DNA from: CAYMLL01 sp964390645
Lineage (GTDB): Bacteria > Planctomycetota > UBA8108
NCBI GenBank assembly: GCA_964390645.1
Contig: CAYMLL010000104.1
Location: 1 to 22,310, forward strand
Reading direction: 5' to 3'
Length of the DNA: 22,310 nt
Part shown: one piece after another, positions 6,726 through 15,200 of the stretch
How positions within the stretch are numbered: the stretch's first letter is position 1
Layout: the number at the start of each line of letters is the position of its first letter
Program-made: the position numbers and the translations under genes
The notes under the pieces: generated by a model
The model's database searches: none
Seen by the model: the letters and a program-made list of their open reading frames with translations, nothing else
What the model was told of the DNA's origin: nothing

Positions 6726-7589
6726 ATGAGACCGACCCTCGAAGGCCAGAAGACGCTGGACGACCTCGGGAAGTTTCTCGAGCAGAGCCCCGGGCTGTCG
6801 GCAGATGCGGGGGTTCTCAAGCTCGTGAAGGACCTTCCGGAGTCGGAGCTGGAGCGGCTTCTTCAGCTCCTGCGAAGCGGACGGCGCCCGACGCCGGTTT
6901 CGAAGGTGCCGGGCCGCGTGGGTCCAGAAGACACCGACGTCTTCACGTGCAGACTTGACGATCCGAACCCGCTCATCGTTCGAGTGGTGATCGGAATACT
7001 GGTCGAGATCGACGCGAAGAGGGCTGTCGAGAGGATTGCGCCGGCGCTGAAGCACCCCGACGAGAGCGTTCGACTCCTCGCCGCGAACAGGATGCTCGAG
7101 CACGGAGATGCCGACGCAGCCCGGCTCTTCATTCCCTTGCTCGGCGAGTCATCGCGTCGGCTGCTCGATATCTCTCTGCAGTTCTTCGCGCGACACGTGA
7201 CCCCCGAAGCCTTCGAACATCTGGTGAGCCTGACGGCGCAAAGACGCTTCCACCTCCTCGACAGCAGGCGCCAGCAGCTGGCCTTCGAGGCGCTCCTCTG
7301 CGCGGCGCCGGTACAGGGTGTCGAGTATCTGCAGGCGAAGGTCCTGCGTCGGGTGTTCTGTCTCGACCGGAACTCGCGGGTGAAGAAGATCGCGGCGATC
7401 AGCGCGCTGAGGATCGTCGACACCGACGATGCGCTCGCGCTCCTCCTGAAGTTCGCGACCAGAAGGGGCGGCCCTCTCGCGTTGGCTGCCCGGCGGGCGA
7501 TCGAGCTCCGCCAGCAGGCGGTGAGATCTACGCAGCAGGACGGAGCGGCGGGGAAGGGTGGCAGCACACTCGAGGTGACACGCTCCTGA
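6726..7589 (+). CDS. HEAT-repeat-like helical protein
   Basis: This 287-residue, all-helical protein has no signal peptide or membrane span, so it is probably cytoplasmic. Residues ~75-270 contain HEAT/PBS-lyase-like repeats: DDPNPLIVRVVIGILVEID, HPDESVRLLAANRMLEHGD, SSRRLLDISLQFFARHV and SRVKKIAAISALRIVDTDD, each with the usual Asp/Val/Ala-Leu spacing. The first ~70 residues are a different helical part (LDDLGKFLEQSPG, ELERLLQLLRSG). A segment FHLLDSRRQQLAFEALL (~169-185) resembles linker segments in planctomycete HEAT proteins. Such proteins are usually protein-binding scaffolds; no ligand can be named. The ATG at 6726 has no clear ribosome-binding site. The tail from ~265 is low-complexity and polar. 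It is convergent with the next gene, 50 bp apart. Confidence 0.65.
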   Translation: MRPTLEGQKTLDDLGKFLEQSPGLSADAGVLKLVKDLPESELERLLQLLRSGRRPTPVSKVPGRVGPEDTDVFTCRLDDPNPLIVRVVIGILVEIDAKRAVERIAPALKHPDESVRLLAANRMLEHGDADAARLFIPLLGESSRRLLDISLQFFARHVTPEAFEHLVSLTAQRRFHLLDSRRQQLAFEALLCAAPVQGVEYLQAKVLRRVFCLDRNSRVKKIAAISALRIVDTDDALALLLKFATRRGGPLALAARRAIELRQQAVRSTQQDGAAGKGGSTLEVTRS

Positions 7590-7611
7590 AGCCGCGTCGG
7601 CACCTGCAAGA

Positions 7612-7636
7612 AACCCCGGCACGATTCGTTGCCGGG
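7612..7636 (-). terminator. Rho-independent-like terminator of the 7640-8266 gene
   Basis: CCCGGCA (7615-7621) and TGCCGGG (7630-7636) make a 7-bp perfect stem, extended by two inner CG pairs with a bulge. On the minus strand the stem begins 3 bp after the TGA at 7640-7642 and is followed by GGTTTCTTG, a short T-rich run. On the plus strand no T-run follows, so it best serves the minus-strand gene. Confidence 0.5.
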
Positions 7637-7639
7637 CGG

Positions 7640-8266
7640 TCAGGCGCCGACCGCTCGCTCGTAGCAGTACGCGAGCAGGAGATCGATCTCGAGCTCCTGC
7701 AGTGCGAGCAGGTCCTCCCGCAGCGCGGCGCGTCCATGACGGTGGCAGGATTCGCAGAGGTCGATGAACGCGAAGGGGTCCCAAGCGCCTCCCCGGGTGA
7801 CCTCGCCGGCGGTCGACTTCGACGCGACGGTCGTCGCGTCGGCCGTCAGCTCGTCAAAGACGGTATGACGACCGACCTTGCGGAACCAGTAGCCCGAGTT
7901 GGAGTAGTCCGGCTCGCGTCGGTGCATGATTCCGTGCCAGTAGCTGCCCTCGCACGAGTGGATGCCCTGGCTCAGGGCGTGCGATTCATCGAGCAGGTCG
8001 GCGCGTAGCAGCAGTCCGGAGCGTACGCACGAGGCCATGTCGTCGTTGACGATCGGCGCTCCGAGGAGTTCGCCGTCGCCGAGCTTCGCGATCTCGGCGG
8101 CCCAGATCGTGACGTGCGAGGTACCCGGAACGAGGTCGTATTCCGGGAGGTCTTCCCGGATGCCGGAGAGGATCTCGGCTGCCTTGAGGGACCCGGGAAG
8201 AGCTCTCATCGTCATTCTCTCTGCCGGCAGGAGAGGGATCGGTCGGAACCGGAAATCGGTCGACAC
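7640..8266 (-). CDS. Conserved hypothetical protein with SYWHGIMHRREPDYSNSGYW core
   Basis: I do not know a function. This 208-residue, soluble-looking protein has no signal peptide or span. Its core, GSYWHGIMHRREPDYSNSGY (~107-126) followed by WFRKVGRHTVFDEL, is a signature I recognise from conserved hypothetical proteins of planctomycetes and other bacteria. It is rich in His/Arg/Glu, and with C105 in HSCEGSYWHG could form a catalytic or metal site. Near the C-terminus AWDPFAFIDLCESCHRHGRA contains a CxxCH pattern (C171, C174, H175), followed by an amphipathic helix ending AYCYERAVGA. Without an export signal, c-type heme attachment at CESCH is unlikely; metal binding or chance is more plausible. 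The start at 8266 is the longest; Met18 or Met20 are alternatives. It is divergent from the PIG-L operon, 83 bp away, and has its own terminator-like hairpin. Confidence 0.65.
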   Translation of the reverse strand: MSTDFRFRPIPLLPAERMTMRALPGSLKAAEILSGIREDLPEYDLVPGTSHVTIWAAEIAKLGDGELLGAPIVNDDMASCVRSGLLLRADLLDESHALSQGIHSCEGSYWHGIMHRREPDYSNSGYWFRKVGRHTVFDELTADATTVASKSTAGEVTRGGAWDPFAFIDLCESCHRHGRAALREDLLALQELEIDLLLAYCYERAVGA

Positions 8267-8304
8267 GGGGGCTCGGGGGCGAGATCATAGCAGCCAACCG
8301 TCTT

Positions 8305-8328
8305 GAGGTCGAGGTCGAGGTCGAGGTC
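8305..8328 (+). repeat. (GAGGTC)x4 hexanucleotide repeat at the PIG-L 5' end
   Basis: Four perfect tandem copies of GAGGTC lie 21 bp upstream of the GTG start at 8350. Each copy holds a GAGG Shine-Dalgarno-like core. No other ribosome-binding site stands out before the start. The same frame stays open through the repeat, where it would read Glu-Val repeats. Confidence 0.7.
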
Positions 8329-8349
8329 GCTTCCGGGTCACCGACGGTC

Positions 8350-11037
8350 GTGGTGTATCGAATACCGTTTGCTGGCGTGCTTCTTGCCTGCGTGTGCTGC
8401 GGCTCATCCGTGCTCGCTGCCGATGGGCGCGCGGAGGATCGTGGAGCAGCCGGCGCTCGCCAGGCGATGGAGCGCCTCCGCCGGACCGTCAGCGTGCTCG
8501 ATATCGTCGCCCACCCGGACGATGAGGACGGCGGCACCCTCACCTACCTCTCCCGGGGTCTGGGCGCGCGCGTGATGCAGCTCTCGTTGACGCGGGGGGA
8601 GGGCGGAGCGGACCTGATCGCGCCGTTTTTCTTCGAGGAACTCGGCGTCTTGCGAACGCTGGAGTTCCTCGAGGCGTCGCGCTACTACGGCACCGAGCTC
8701 TACTTCACGCGGGCGGCGGACTACGGATACTCCAAGACGATCGCGGAGGCTCTGAAGACGTGGAACGGCGCCGAGATGCTGCTTCGGGACACGGTGCGAC
8801 TGATCCGGCGCGAGCGGCCCACGATCATCATCGCGCGATTTCGTGGAGATCGACACGACGGCCACGGTCATCACCAGCTTGCGGGCGTGATCGCGCGCCA
8901 GGCTTACGAGGCGGCCGCCGACCCGGCACGCTTTCCGGAGCAGATCGAGGAAGGGCTTCGTCCGTGGCGCGCAAAGAAGCTCTACGGCGGCAACATCCGC
9001 CCGGGTCGGCGTGAGGAGGACAGGAGTGCGTGGACCGTGGTCGTCGACTCCGGCGAGTACGATCCGCTTCTCGGCCGCTCGTACCATCAGATCGCCCGTC
9101 ACGGATACGGCTTCCATCGTTCCCAGGGAGTCATGAGCCACGAGGCCGCGTCGGGTCCCCGGGAGGCCTACTACCGGCTTGTTGCGACGTCGATCCCCGG
9201 GTACGAGCCGGTCAGGGAAGACTCGATGCTCGACGGGCTCGGCACGGGCTTCGGCGGCCTTCGTCAGCTCTGGATCGGGCCGCCGCCGGCCTGGATCGAC
9301 AGGTGGATGAGCCGTATCGACCGTCACTTGCGGGTCACTCGCGATCAGTTCGAAGCGCTCGATCCGTCCGCAAGCGTGAAGCGCTTGCTCGAAGCACAGC
9401 TCCTTTGCGAGGGTGCTCTGCTTCGTCTCGCTCTTCCCTCGGTCATGAAGTCCGGAGCCGAGGTGCGGTTCGTTCTCGAGCGCAAGAAGCGCGACTTTCA
9501 GCGAGCCATCGCCACGGCGCTCGGGCTCGAGCTGGAGGTCTCCGTCGGGCGATCGGGCCCGCGCTCGTCCTCGCCCTTCTCGCGGTCGACGACCTTTCGC
9601 CGCGCCACGCCGGGACAGAGCTTCGACGTGCAGCTGCGGCTGGTGTCGCGGAGCTCGATTCCGGTGACGCCGAGATCGGTGACGCTCGAGACCCCGGAAG
9701 GATGGAGGACCTCGAGCGACGATGTCGCGCTCGGCCAGCCGCTCGGCAGCAACGAAGCGTTCACGAAGCGCTTTCGCGTCGAGGTCGCGAAGAACGCGGA
9801 GCCCACACGGCCCTACTGGAGGCGTTCCGCACCGGGTGATTCCATCTACGAGCTTCGCGATCCGCGTCACCTCGGTCTGCCCTTCGGGCCACCGCCGGTG
9901 TGGGGGCGGGTCATCGTCAGTGTCGCCGACGCCGAGGTCGAGATGAGTGCCCCCGCGCTTTTGACGCGGCGCAGTCTCGAGTTCGGGACCTGGCATCCAC
10001 CCGTCGTCGTCGCTCCGCCACTGAGCGTGCGCTTCGAGTCGTCCCACGGTGTGCTGCCTGTCGATCGTGAGGAGTATCCGCTGTCCGCGGTCGTCGAGAG
10101 CTGCGTCGATGGTGCGTGCGAGGGCACGGTGTCGCTGGCTGTTCCGGAGGGCTGGAGCGTCGATCCGGCGGAGTTCGGGTTCTCCTTCGTGCGGGACGGG
10201 GAGGAGGCGACGTTCGCGTTTGTCGCGCGGCCTCGCGCAGTGGCTGCGGGTGATTCCTTCACGGTGAAAGCAGTCGTCGAGCACGGCGGTCGAAGCTACT
10301 CCGAGGCTGTCATCGAAATCGGCGCGCGGGACGTCGGCGTGACGGACTGGTACGAGCCTGCGGAGCACGCCGTGCGTGCGGTCGACATGGAGATCGCGAA
10401 GGACCTCCGGATCGGCTACGTGATGGGAAGCGGCGATGACATCCCGGCGTCCTTGCGCTTTCTGGGCGTCTCTCCGACGATGCTCGGCGAGTCGGAGATC
10501 GCCTCCGGGAACCTCGGCGTGTACGACGCGATCGTCGTCGGCGTTCGCGCCTACGCGGTGCGAGAGGACGTCCGTACCCACAACGCACGACTGCTCCGTT
10601 ACGTGGAGAGCGGGGGGGTCATGATCGTTCAGTACCAGACCCCGGAGTTTGACAGAAGCTTCGGACCCTTTCCGTACACGATGGGACGCCGGCCAGAGGA
10701 GGTCAGCGAGGAGGACGCCGAGGTGACCATCCTCGCGCCGGGGAATCCGATCTTCACGACGCCGAACCGGATCACGGACGTCGACTTCGCCGGCTGGACG
10801 GAGCAGCGTGGCTCGAAGTTCTGGCGCACCTGGGACGAGCGCTACCAGCCGTTGCTGGAGTGCCACGACACGGGCCAGGCGCCGCAGAAGGGTGGTATGC
10901 TGTACGCTAGGTATGGCCGGGGTGTGTACATCTACTCCGCTTACGCGTGGTATCGTCAGCTGCCGAACGGTGTTCCGGGGGCCTTTCGCATCTACGCCAA
11001 CATGCTGTCGCTCGCACGAAACCTGAAGGACCGCTGA
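8350..11037 (+). CDS. Secreted multi-domain PIG-L family deacetylase
   Basis: This 895-residue protein starts at GTG (8350 or the adjacent 8353) and has a signal peptide, MVYRIPFAGVLLACVCCGSS, with cleavage near VLAA-D (24-25). Residues ~45-290 are a PIG-L/LmbE domain: the zinc motif VAHPDDED (H55, D57, D58), TRGEGG (81-86) and a later GDRHDGHGHHQ (~170-180) that should complete the metal site. Family members deacetylate N-acetylglucosamine-type substrates or similar amides; the substrate here is unknown. Residues ~405-660 hold two beta-sandwich modules of the NEW3/alpha-galactosidase-associated type (TPGQSFDVQLRL, VTLETPEGW, VSLAVPEGWSVDP). Residues ~680-890 look like a glutamine-amidotransferase/ThuA-like flavodoxin fold (LRIGYVMGSGDDIP, YDAIVVGVRAYAV, GGVMIVQYQTPEF). 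The gene overlaps nothing and sits 4 bp before the next, so the two are probably co-transcribed. An enzyme on extracellular glycans is the best guess. Confidence 0.85.
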   Translation: MVYRIPFAGVLLACVCCGSSVLAADGRAEDRGAAGARQAMERLRRTVSVLDIVAHPDDEDGGTLTYLSRGLGARVMQLSLTRGEGGADLIAPFFFEELGVLRTLEFLEASRYYGTELYFTRAADYGYSKTIAEALKTWNGAEMLLRDTVRLIRRERPTIIIARFRGDRHDGHGHHQLAGVIARQAYEAAADPARFPEQIEEGLRPWRAKKLYGGNIRPGRREEDRSAWTVVVDSGEYDPLLGRSYHQIARHGYGFHRSQGVMSHEAASGPREAYYRLVATSIPGYEPVREDSMLDGLGTGFGGLRQLWIGPPPAWIDRWMSRIDRHLRVTRDQFEALDPSASVKRLLEAQLLCEGALLRLALPSVMKSGAEVRFVLERKKRDFQRAIATALGLELEVSVGRSGPRSSSPFSRSTTFRRATPGQSFDVQLRLVSRSSIPVTPRSVTLETPEGWRTSSDDVALGQPLGSNEAFTKRFRVEVAKNAEPTRPYWRRSAPGDSIYELRDPRHLGLPFGPPPVWGRVIVSVADAEVEMSAPALLTRRSLEFGTWHPPVVVAPPLSVRFESSHGVLPVDREEYPLSAVVESCVDGACEGTVSLAVPEGWSVDPAEFGFSFVRDGEEATFAFVARPRAVAAGDSFTVKAVVEHGGRSYSEAVIEIGARDVGVTDWYEPAEHAVRAVDMEIAKDLRIGYVMGSGDDIPASLRFLGVSPTMLGESEIASGNLGVYDAIVVGVRAYAVREDVRTHNARLLRYVESGGVMIVQYQTPEFDRSFGPFPYTMGRRPEEVSEEDAEVTILAPGNPIFTTPNRITDVDFAGWTEQRGSKFWRTWDERYQPLLECHDTGQAPQKGGMLYARYGRGVYIYSAYAWYRQLPNGVPGAFRIYANMLSLARNLKDR

Positions 11038-11041
11038 TCCC

Positions 11042-12157
11042 ATGATACGGGCCGCCATCGTGCCGGCGCTTCTCGTGAGCGTTCTGGTCGCCTCGACACC
11101 GCTCGTCGCGGACTATCCGCTTCCGCCTCGGGCCACGGGACGCGTCTACGTCTCCGGGTCCGGCTCCAACAAGGTCTTCTGCTTCGATCGGGATGGGCGC
11201 TTTCTCCTCGACTTCTCCCACCCGGACCTCCGCGCGCCGCGTGGACTCGCCTTCTCGGCGGGCGGAGAGCTCTACTGCGGAGCGCAGGGAGCCGACCGCA
11301 TCCTCGTCTTCGATGCCGACGGCGACTATCTTCGACAGTTCACCGACGCGAGGCTCGATGGGCCGACCAGCTTGACCTTCGGCCCGGACGGCAAGCTCTA
11401 TGTGTCGTCCTTCGGATCGAACGAGATACTCGTTTTCGACGACGAAGTTCTCCAGCGCAGCTTCACGTCGGACAACCTCCGTGGACCGAACTGCATCGCC
11501 TTCGGGCCGACGGGAGAGATCTACGTGGCGGCGCAGATGCGCAACGAGATCCACCGATTCACCGCCGGAGGCGAGCTCATCGGTACCTTCACCGGTGACG
11601 GGGTGTCGAGCCCTATGGGCGTTGCGATCTGGGACGGCCGTGTCTTCGTCACCGGCGGCGGGAGCGACGCGGTCGCGGTCTTCGATCTCGCGGGTGAGCA
11701 CATCGAACGGCTCTCGACGGAGCCGATCTCGGGGCCGCAGGGAATCGCCTTCAACCAGCACGCCGAGTTCGTCACCTCGTCGTACTACACCGGAATTGTC
11801 GGTCGATTCTCTCGCCGGGGCGCTCTGGTCGGCGAGTTCGAGAGCGTCGAGATCCGCACGGCGCGCAGCGTCGCCTTCGAGCCGCTGCGTCGATTGACGT
11901 TCGTGCGTGGCGACTTCAACATCGATGGTCGCTTCGACATCAGCGACGCGGTCGCGGTGCTGGGGTACCTCTTTCTCGGCGATCGACCGAGCGACTGTCA
12001 CGACGCGGCGGACGTCGATGACGACGGCCAGCTGCAGGTGACCGACGCGATCTACTCGCTCGCCCACCTGTTCCAGGGAGGCGAGTCGCCGCCGCCGCCA
12101 TTTCCGGAGGCGGGCGACGATCCGACGGGTGACGAGCTCGGCTGCTTCGGCCGGTAG
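11042..12157 (+). CDS. Secreted NHL/beta-propeller protein with C-terminal EF-hand (dockerin-like) module
   Basis: This 371-residue protein has a signal peptide (MIRAAIVPALLVSVLVASTPLVA, cleavage ~23-24). Residues ~30-285 are about six NHL-type propeller blades with repeated GPxGxAF / GxIYVxxxxxNxIxxFD phrases, for example APRGLAFSAGGELYCG, GPTSLTFGPDGKLYVSSFGS and GPNCIAFGPTGEIYVA. Residues ~287-371 hold two EF-hand calcium loops: DFNIDGRFDISD (~291-302) and DVDDDGQLQVTD (~324-335), each followed by a helix (AVAVLGYLFLGD, AIYSLAHLFQGG). Two Cys (~319, ~368) and a DPTGDELGC end complete the module common in planctomycete secreted proteins. The propeller probably binds a ligand or glycan; no enzyme site is visible. 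It starts 4 bp after the PIG-L stop, with AAGGA 11 nt upstream, so it is the second gene of that operon. Confidence 0.82.
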   Translation: MIRAAIVPALLVSVLVASTPLVADYPLPPRATGRVYVSGSGSNKVFCFDRDGRFLLDFSHPDLRAPRGLAFSAGGELYCGAQGADRILVFDADGDYLRQFTDARLDGPTSLTFGPDGKLYVSSFGSNEILVFDDEVLQRSFTSDNLRGPNCIAFGPTGEIYVAAQMRNEIHRFTAGGELIGTFTGDGVSSPMGVAIWDGRVFVTGGGSDAVAVFDLAGEHIERLSTEPISGPQGIAFNQHAEFVTSSYYTGIVGRFSRRGALVGEFESVEIRTARSVAFEPLRRLTFVRGDFNIDGRFDISDAVAVLGYLFLGDRPSDCHDAADVDDDGQLQVTDAIYSLAHLFQGGESPPPPFPEAGDDPTGDELGCFGR

Positions 12158-12180
12158 ACGACAGGCCGGCTCGACGATCG

Positions 12181-12219
12181 CCCCCCGGGGTTCGGGGGAG
12201 CTTCGCCTCGCGGTGAGGC
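12181..12219. terminator. GC-rich hairpins at convergent junction
   Basis: In the 124-bp gap between the propeller stop (12157) and the macroglobulin stop (12282) lie two inverted repeats: CCCCC (12182-12186) with GGGGG (12194-12198), loop 7, and GCCTC (12205-12209) with GAGGC (12215-12219), loop 5. Neither has a T-run. Their place between two convergent operons suggests transcript-end structures. Confidence 0.35.
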
Positions 12220-12281
12220 TCGGGAGGACGGGCTTCGTTCGTCGCAGAGACCGGGCTCTCGTGGGGCTCCTTCTTTCGGTC

Positions 12282-15200
12282 CTACTCGGTGTAGAGCGCG
12301 AAGTGTCCGTCGCGCTCCGCGAGGATCGAGGCGCGCCCGCCGCTGACGGTGGCCTCGAAGATCCCGCGCGCGTCCGAGTCTCCCTTGCCGACGATGCGGG
12401 CGCCGTCGGAGATCTTGATCCGTGCCGGACCACGTGGCTCGACGTGGACGCGCACCTTGGCGTTGACGCGCTGCACGTCGAGCCGGAGGTCAGAGCGGAT
12501 GACGATGGTCGACGTCTCGCGACCGCCGGCGCGTGAGGACACGAGGTAGACGCCCTTCTCCTTCGCGGGCAGATCGACGAGCGTTCTGTGCTCGGCGTGT
12601 GGCGCGCCGTCGAGCTTCACCTCGAGCTTCTTCACCGGATCGATTCCGGTGAGGTCGATCGCGCTGATCGCCTTCAGGTCCTTGCGTACGGCGAAGAGGA
12701 GCGGCAGGTCGACGCGGTAGATCTTGACGTCGATCCTGTCGAGGTTCTTCCAGTTGATCTCGAGCTTCGGCGTCTTCTCCAGCGCGATGCTGACGACATC
12801 CGGGGTGCGAAGCTCCTTCGCGGTCAGGTGCCCGAGCGCATCGGCGGCGTCCGGGAAGCTCGAGCGAACCTCGGTGTACGCCTTCACCGCGGCCGGAAGA
12901 TTGCCGAGTATGTGGTGCGCCTTTGCCGCCAGGTAGCGCGCGCTCGGATAGTGCTCGCTCGGCCCCTGGCGTCGGTTCGGTTGGCGGAAGGACTTCGACG
13001 CCAGAGCCTTCGACTTCTCGATTACCGCGTCGTAGCGCTTGCGCGAGTACTCGGCTCGCAAGGCGGCGTAGAGAGCGTCGTCGAGGTACTGGCTGTCGGG
13101 ATACCGTTCCCGGAGCTTCGAAGCCTCCTCGACGACGAGCTCGGGAGCGTTGAGACGCTCGAGCGAGTCGATCACGAGATACTGCGCTTGTGGCGCGAGC
13201 TTGCTCGTCGGGAAGTGAGAGACGAAACGCGCGAGGCTCTCGGCCGCGTCCTTGTAGAGCACCTCGTGATGCGTGCGCTGGAGTCGTCCTCGTGTGACGG
13301 AGCGCTCCATCCGCAGGCTCGCGTAGCGACGGGACAGCTCGAATGTGTCCGTGATCACACGGCTCGAGTCGGGATAGCTCGCGGCGAGATTCAGCCCGTA
13401 GGTCTGCGCACGCAGCTGCTCGTCGAGCTTGAAGAGCGTCTCGCCGACCCGGCGATCGCGTAGATAGAACGCGTCGAATATGCGTTTCTGATACGTGACC
13501 ACCTGCTCGAACTCACCGGCGGAGCGATAAGCCGAGGTAATTGACAGCAGGTCGCCGTTGCCGGCGATGAGTCGGGGGTTGCGTCGACGCAGCTCCTCGA
13601 GGCCTTCGATCGCCTCGCGGTGGCGTCCGACCGCGAGATCGATGGCGACGAGCCGGGCGATGACGAGGTCGCGGTAGCGACCTTCGAGGTGTTCGACGCG
13701 CGCGAGGCCCGTGTAGAGCTCGCGAAGCGCGGCGATCTCCTCGGGCTTGCCTCGCGCACCGCCGAGCCGGCGCACGGCTCGCTCGGCTTCGTAGAGCCGT
13801 TCGTCAATCGTCAGCCCCGTCGGGTCGGGCTCCGGATCCGCGAGCTTCTCGAGAATCTCGAGCGGGTGATCCGCCGAGGTGCCCGCGATCGTGGGCTCGT
13901 ACATGCACTGCGCCAGGGCGGGCAGTGCACGGTAGCTGCCAGGAAAGGTCGGACGCAGAAGATAGGTGATCGTGTGCGTCCCCTTGCTCAGTCTGGTGAG
14001 GAAGAACACGACCCTGCGGTCGCGCACTTCCTTGCGCTCGAACGCGCCGGTGAAACGGTCGTCACGGTCGTTGACGACCTCGCAGCCTGCGGGGATCGGG
14101 TCCTCGATCTGCACGTAGTCGAGATCTTCGCGCGCGGAGATGTGCAATCGCACGCGGATCTTGCCGCCGCGTTCGGCACGACGAACGGCTCGTGACTCCG
14201 TCTTCGGTCTGTGTCGCGAGACGATCGCCCGGTGACCCGGCTGTGGTGCCGTATCGACGACGAGCCACTGCGCGTTGTCGCCGGCGATCTTCGTCGGATC
14301 GGTGTAGCCGGTCAGCAGGTCACGCGTATCGCGGCGCGGGTCGGGACGGGGCCTGGCGATCGGATCCGCCTGTGCCGGTTTCGGCGGCCGGAACGACTCG
14401 TAGCGACGGGAGATGCGCAGGAGATTCCCCTCTTCCTCGATGCGCTCCGCCGACGTGTAGTGTTCGTGGCGGATCGCGTAGGCGAGGTCTCCCGAGCCAC
14501 GACGTCGGAGCTCGATACGGTTGCGTCCCTCGTGGAGCGCGGTGATCGGAATGACCACACGGGCGGTGTTCGGTCGAGCATCTCCCTTCGGCGAGAGCTG
14601 GACGGTCTCGACGAGCTTTCCGTCGACGAGGATGTCGACCTTCGCGTCGATGTTCGCGCCGCGTGCACCGAAGTGCGTGGCGAGAGCGGTGACCGCGGCG
14701 GCGGAGGCCTTGGTGGTTCCCCAGTGAACGCCACGACGCAAGGACAGGAGCGCGTCCGCGAGAAGCCGGTTCGTCGCGCCGCCGGGCTCGACGGCCTCGA
14801 GAGCGAGCAGAGCGTACGCGGTCGACTCGATGCTCGAAGGATGCGTCGGGGCGCGAGTCGCGATGACGCGTGGAGGGTGCTGCAGGCCCTTGCGCGCCAG
14901 GTCGATCTCGGTCAATTCACGCGTGCGTGAGCTCAGAATCCCGGCGAGCTCCGCGGCGGCTCCATGATTCCCGCGACCCTTCTCGGCGAGGACAGTGAGG
15001 GCCAGCGCGTATCCGGAGAGTCGATCCCGGTAGCGGTTCAGGCGGTTGAGCGCGTCGACGGAGGCGCGCTTCGAGAAGCTGAGCGCGTAGGCGAGCAGGG
15101 CCTGGAGATCGGTGTCGCCCTCTTGACCGAGCAGCTGCGTGGCGCGTTTGCGGCCGAGCTCGAGGCGATCGGCCTGCACGCGGTAGCCCGTGACGCGACA

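Noticed and set aside
8404..11058. Minus-strand open frame of 884 codons opposite the PIG-L gene
   Set aside because: The plus strand has HPDDE, a signal peptide and clear domains. The antisense product has none and is His/Arg-rich shadow sequence.
10907..12433. Minus-strand open frame of 508 codons opposite the propeller gene
   Set aside because: It overlaps three real genes and has shadow composition. The plus-strand product has propeller repeats and EF-hands.
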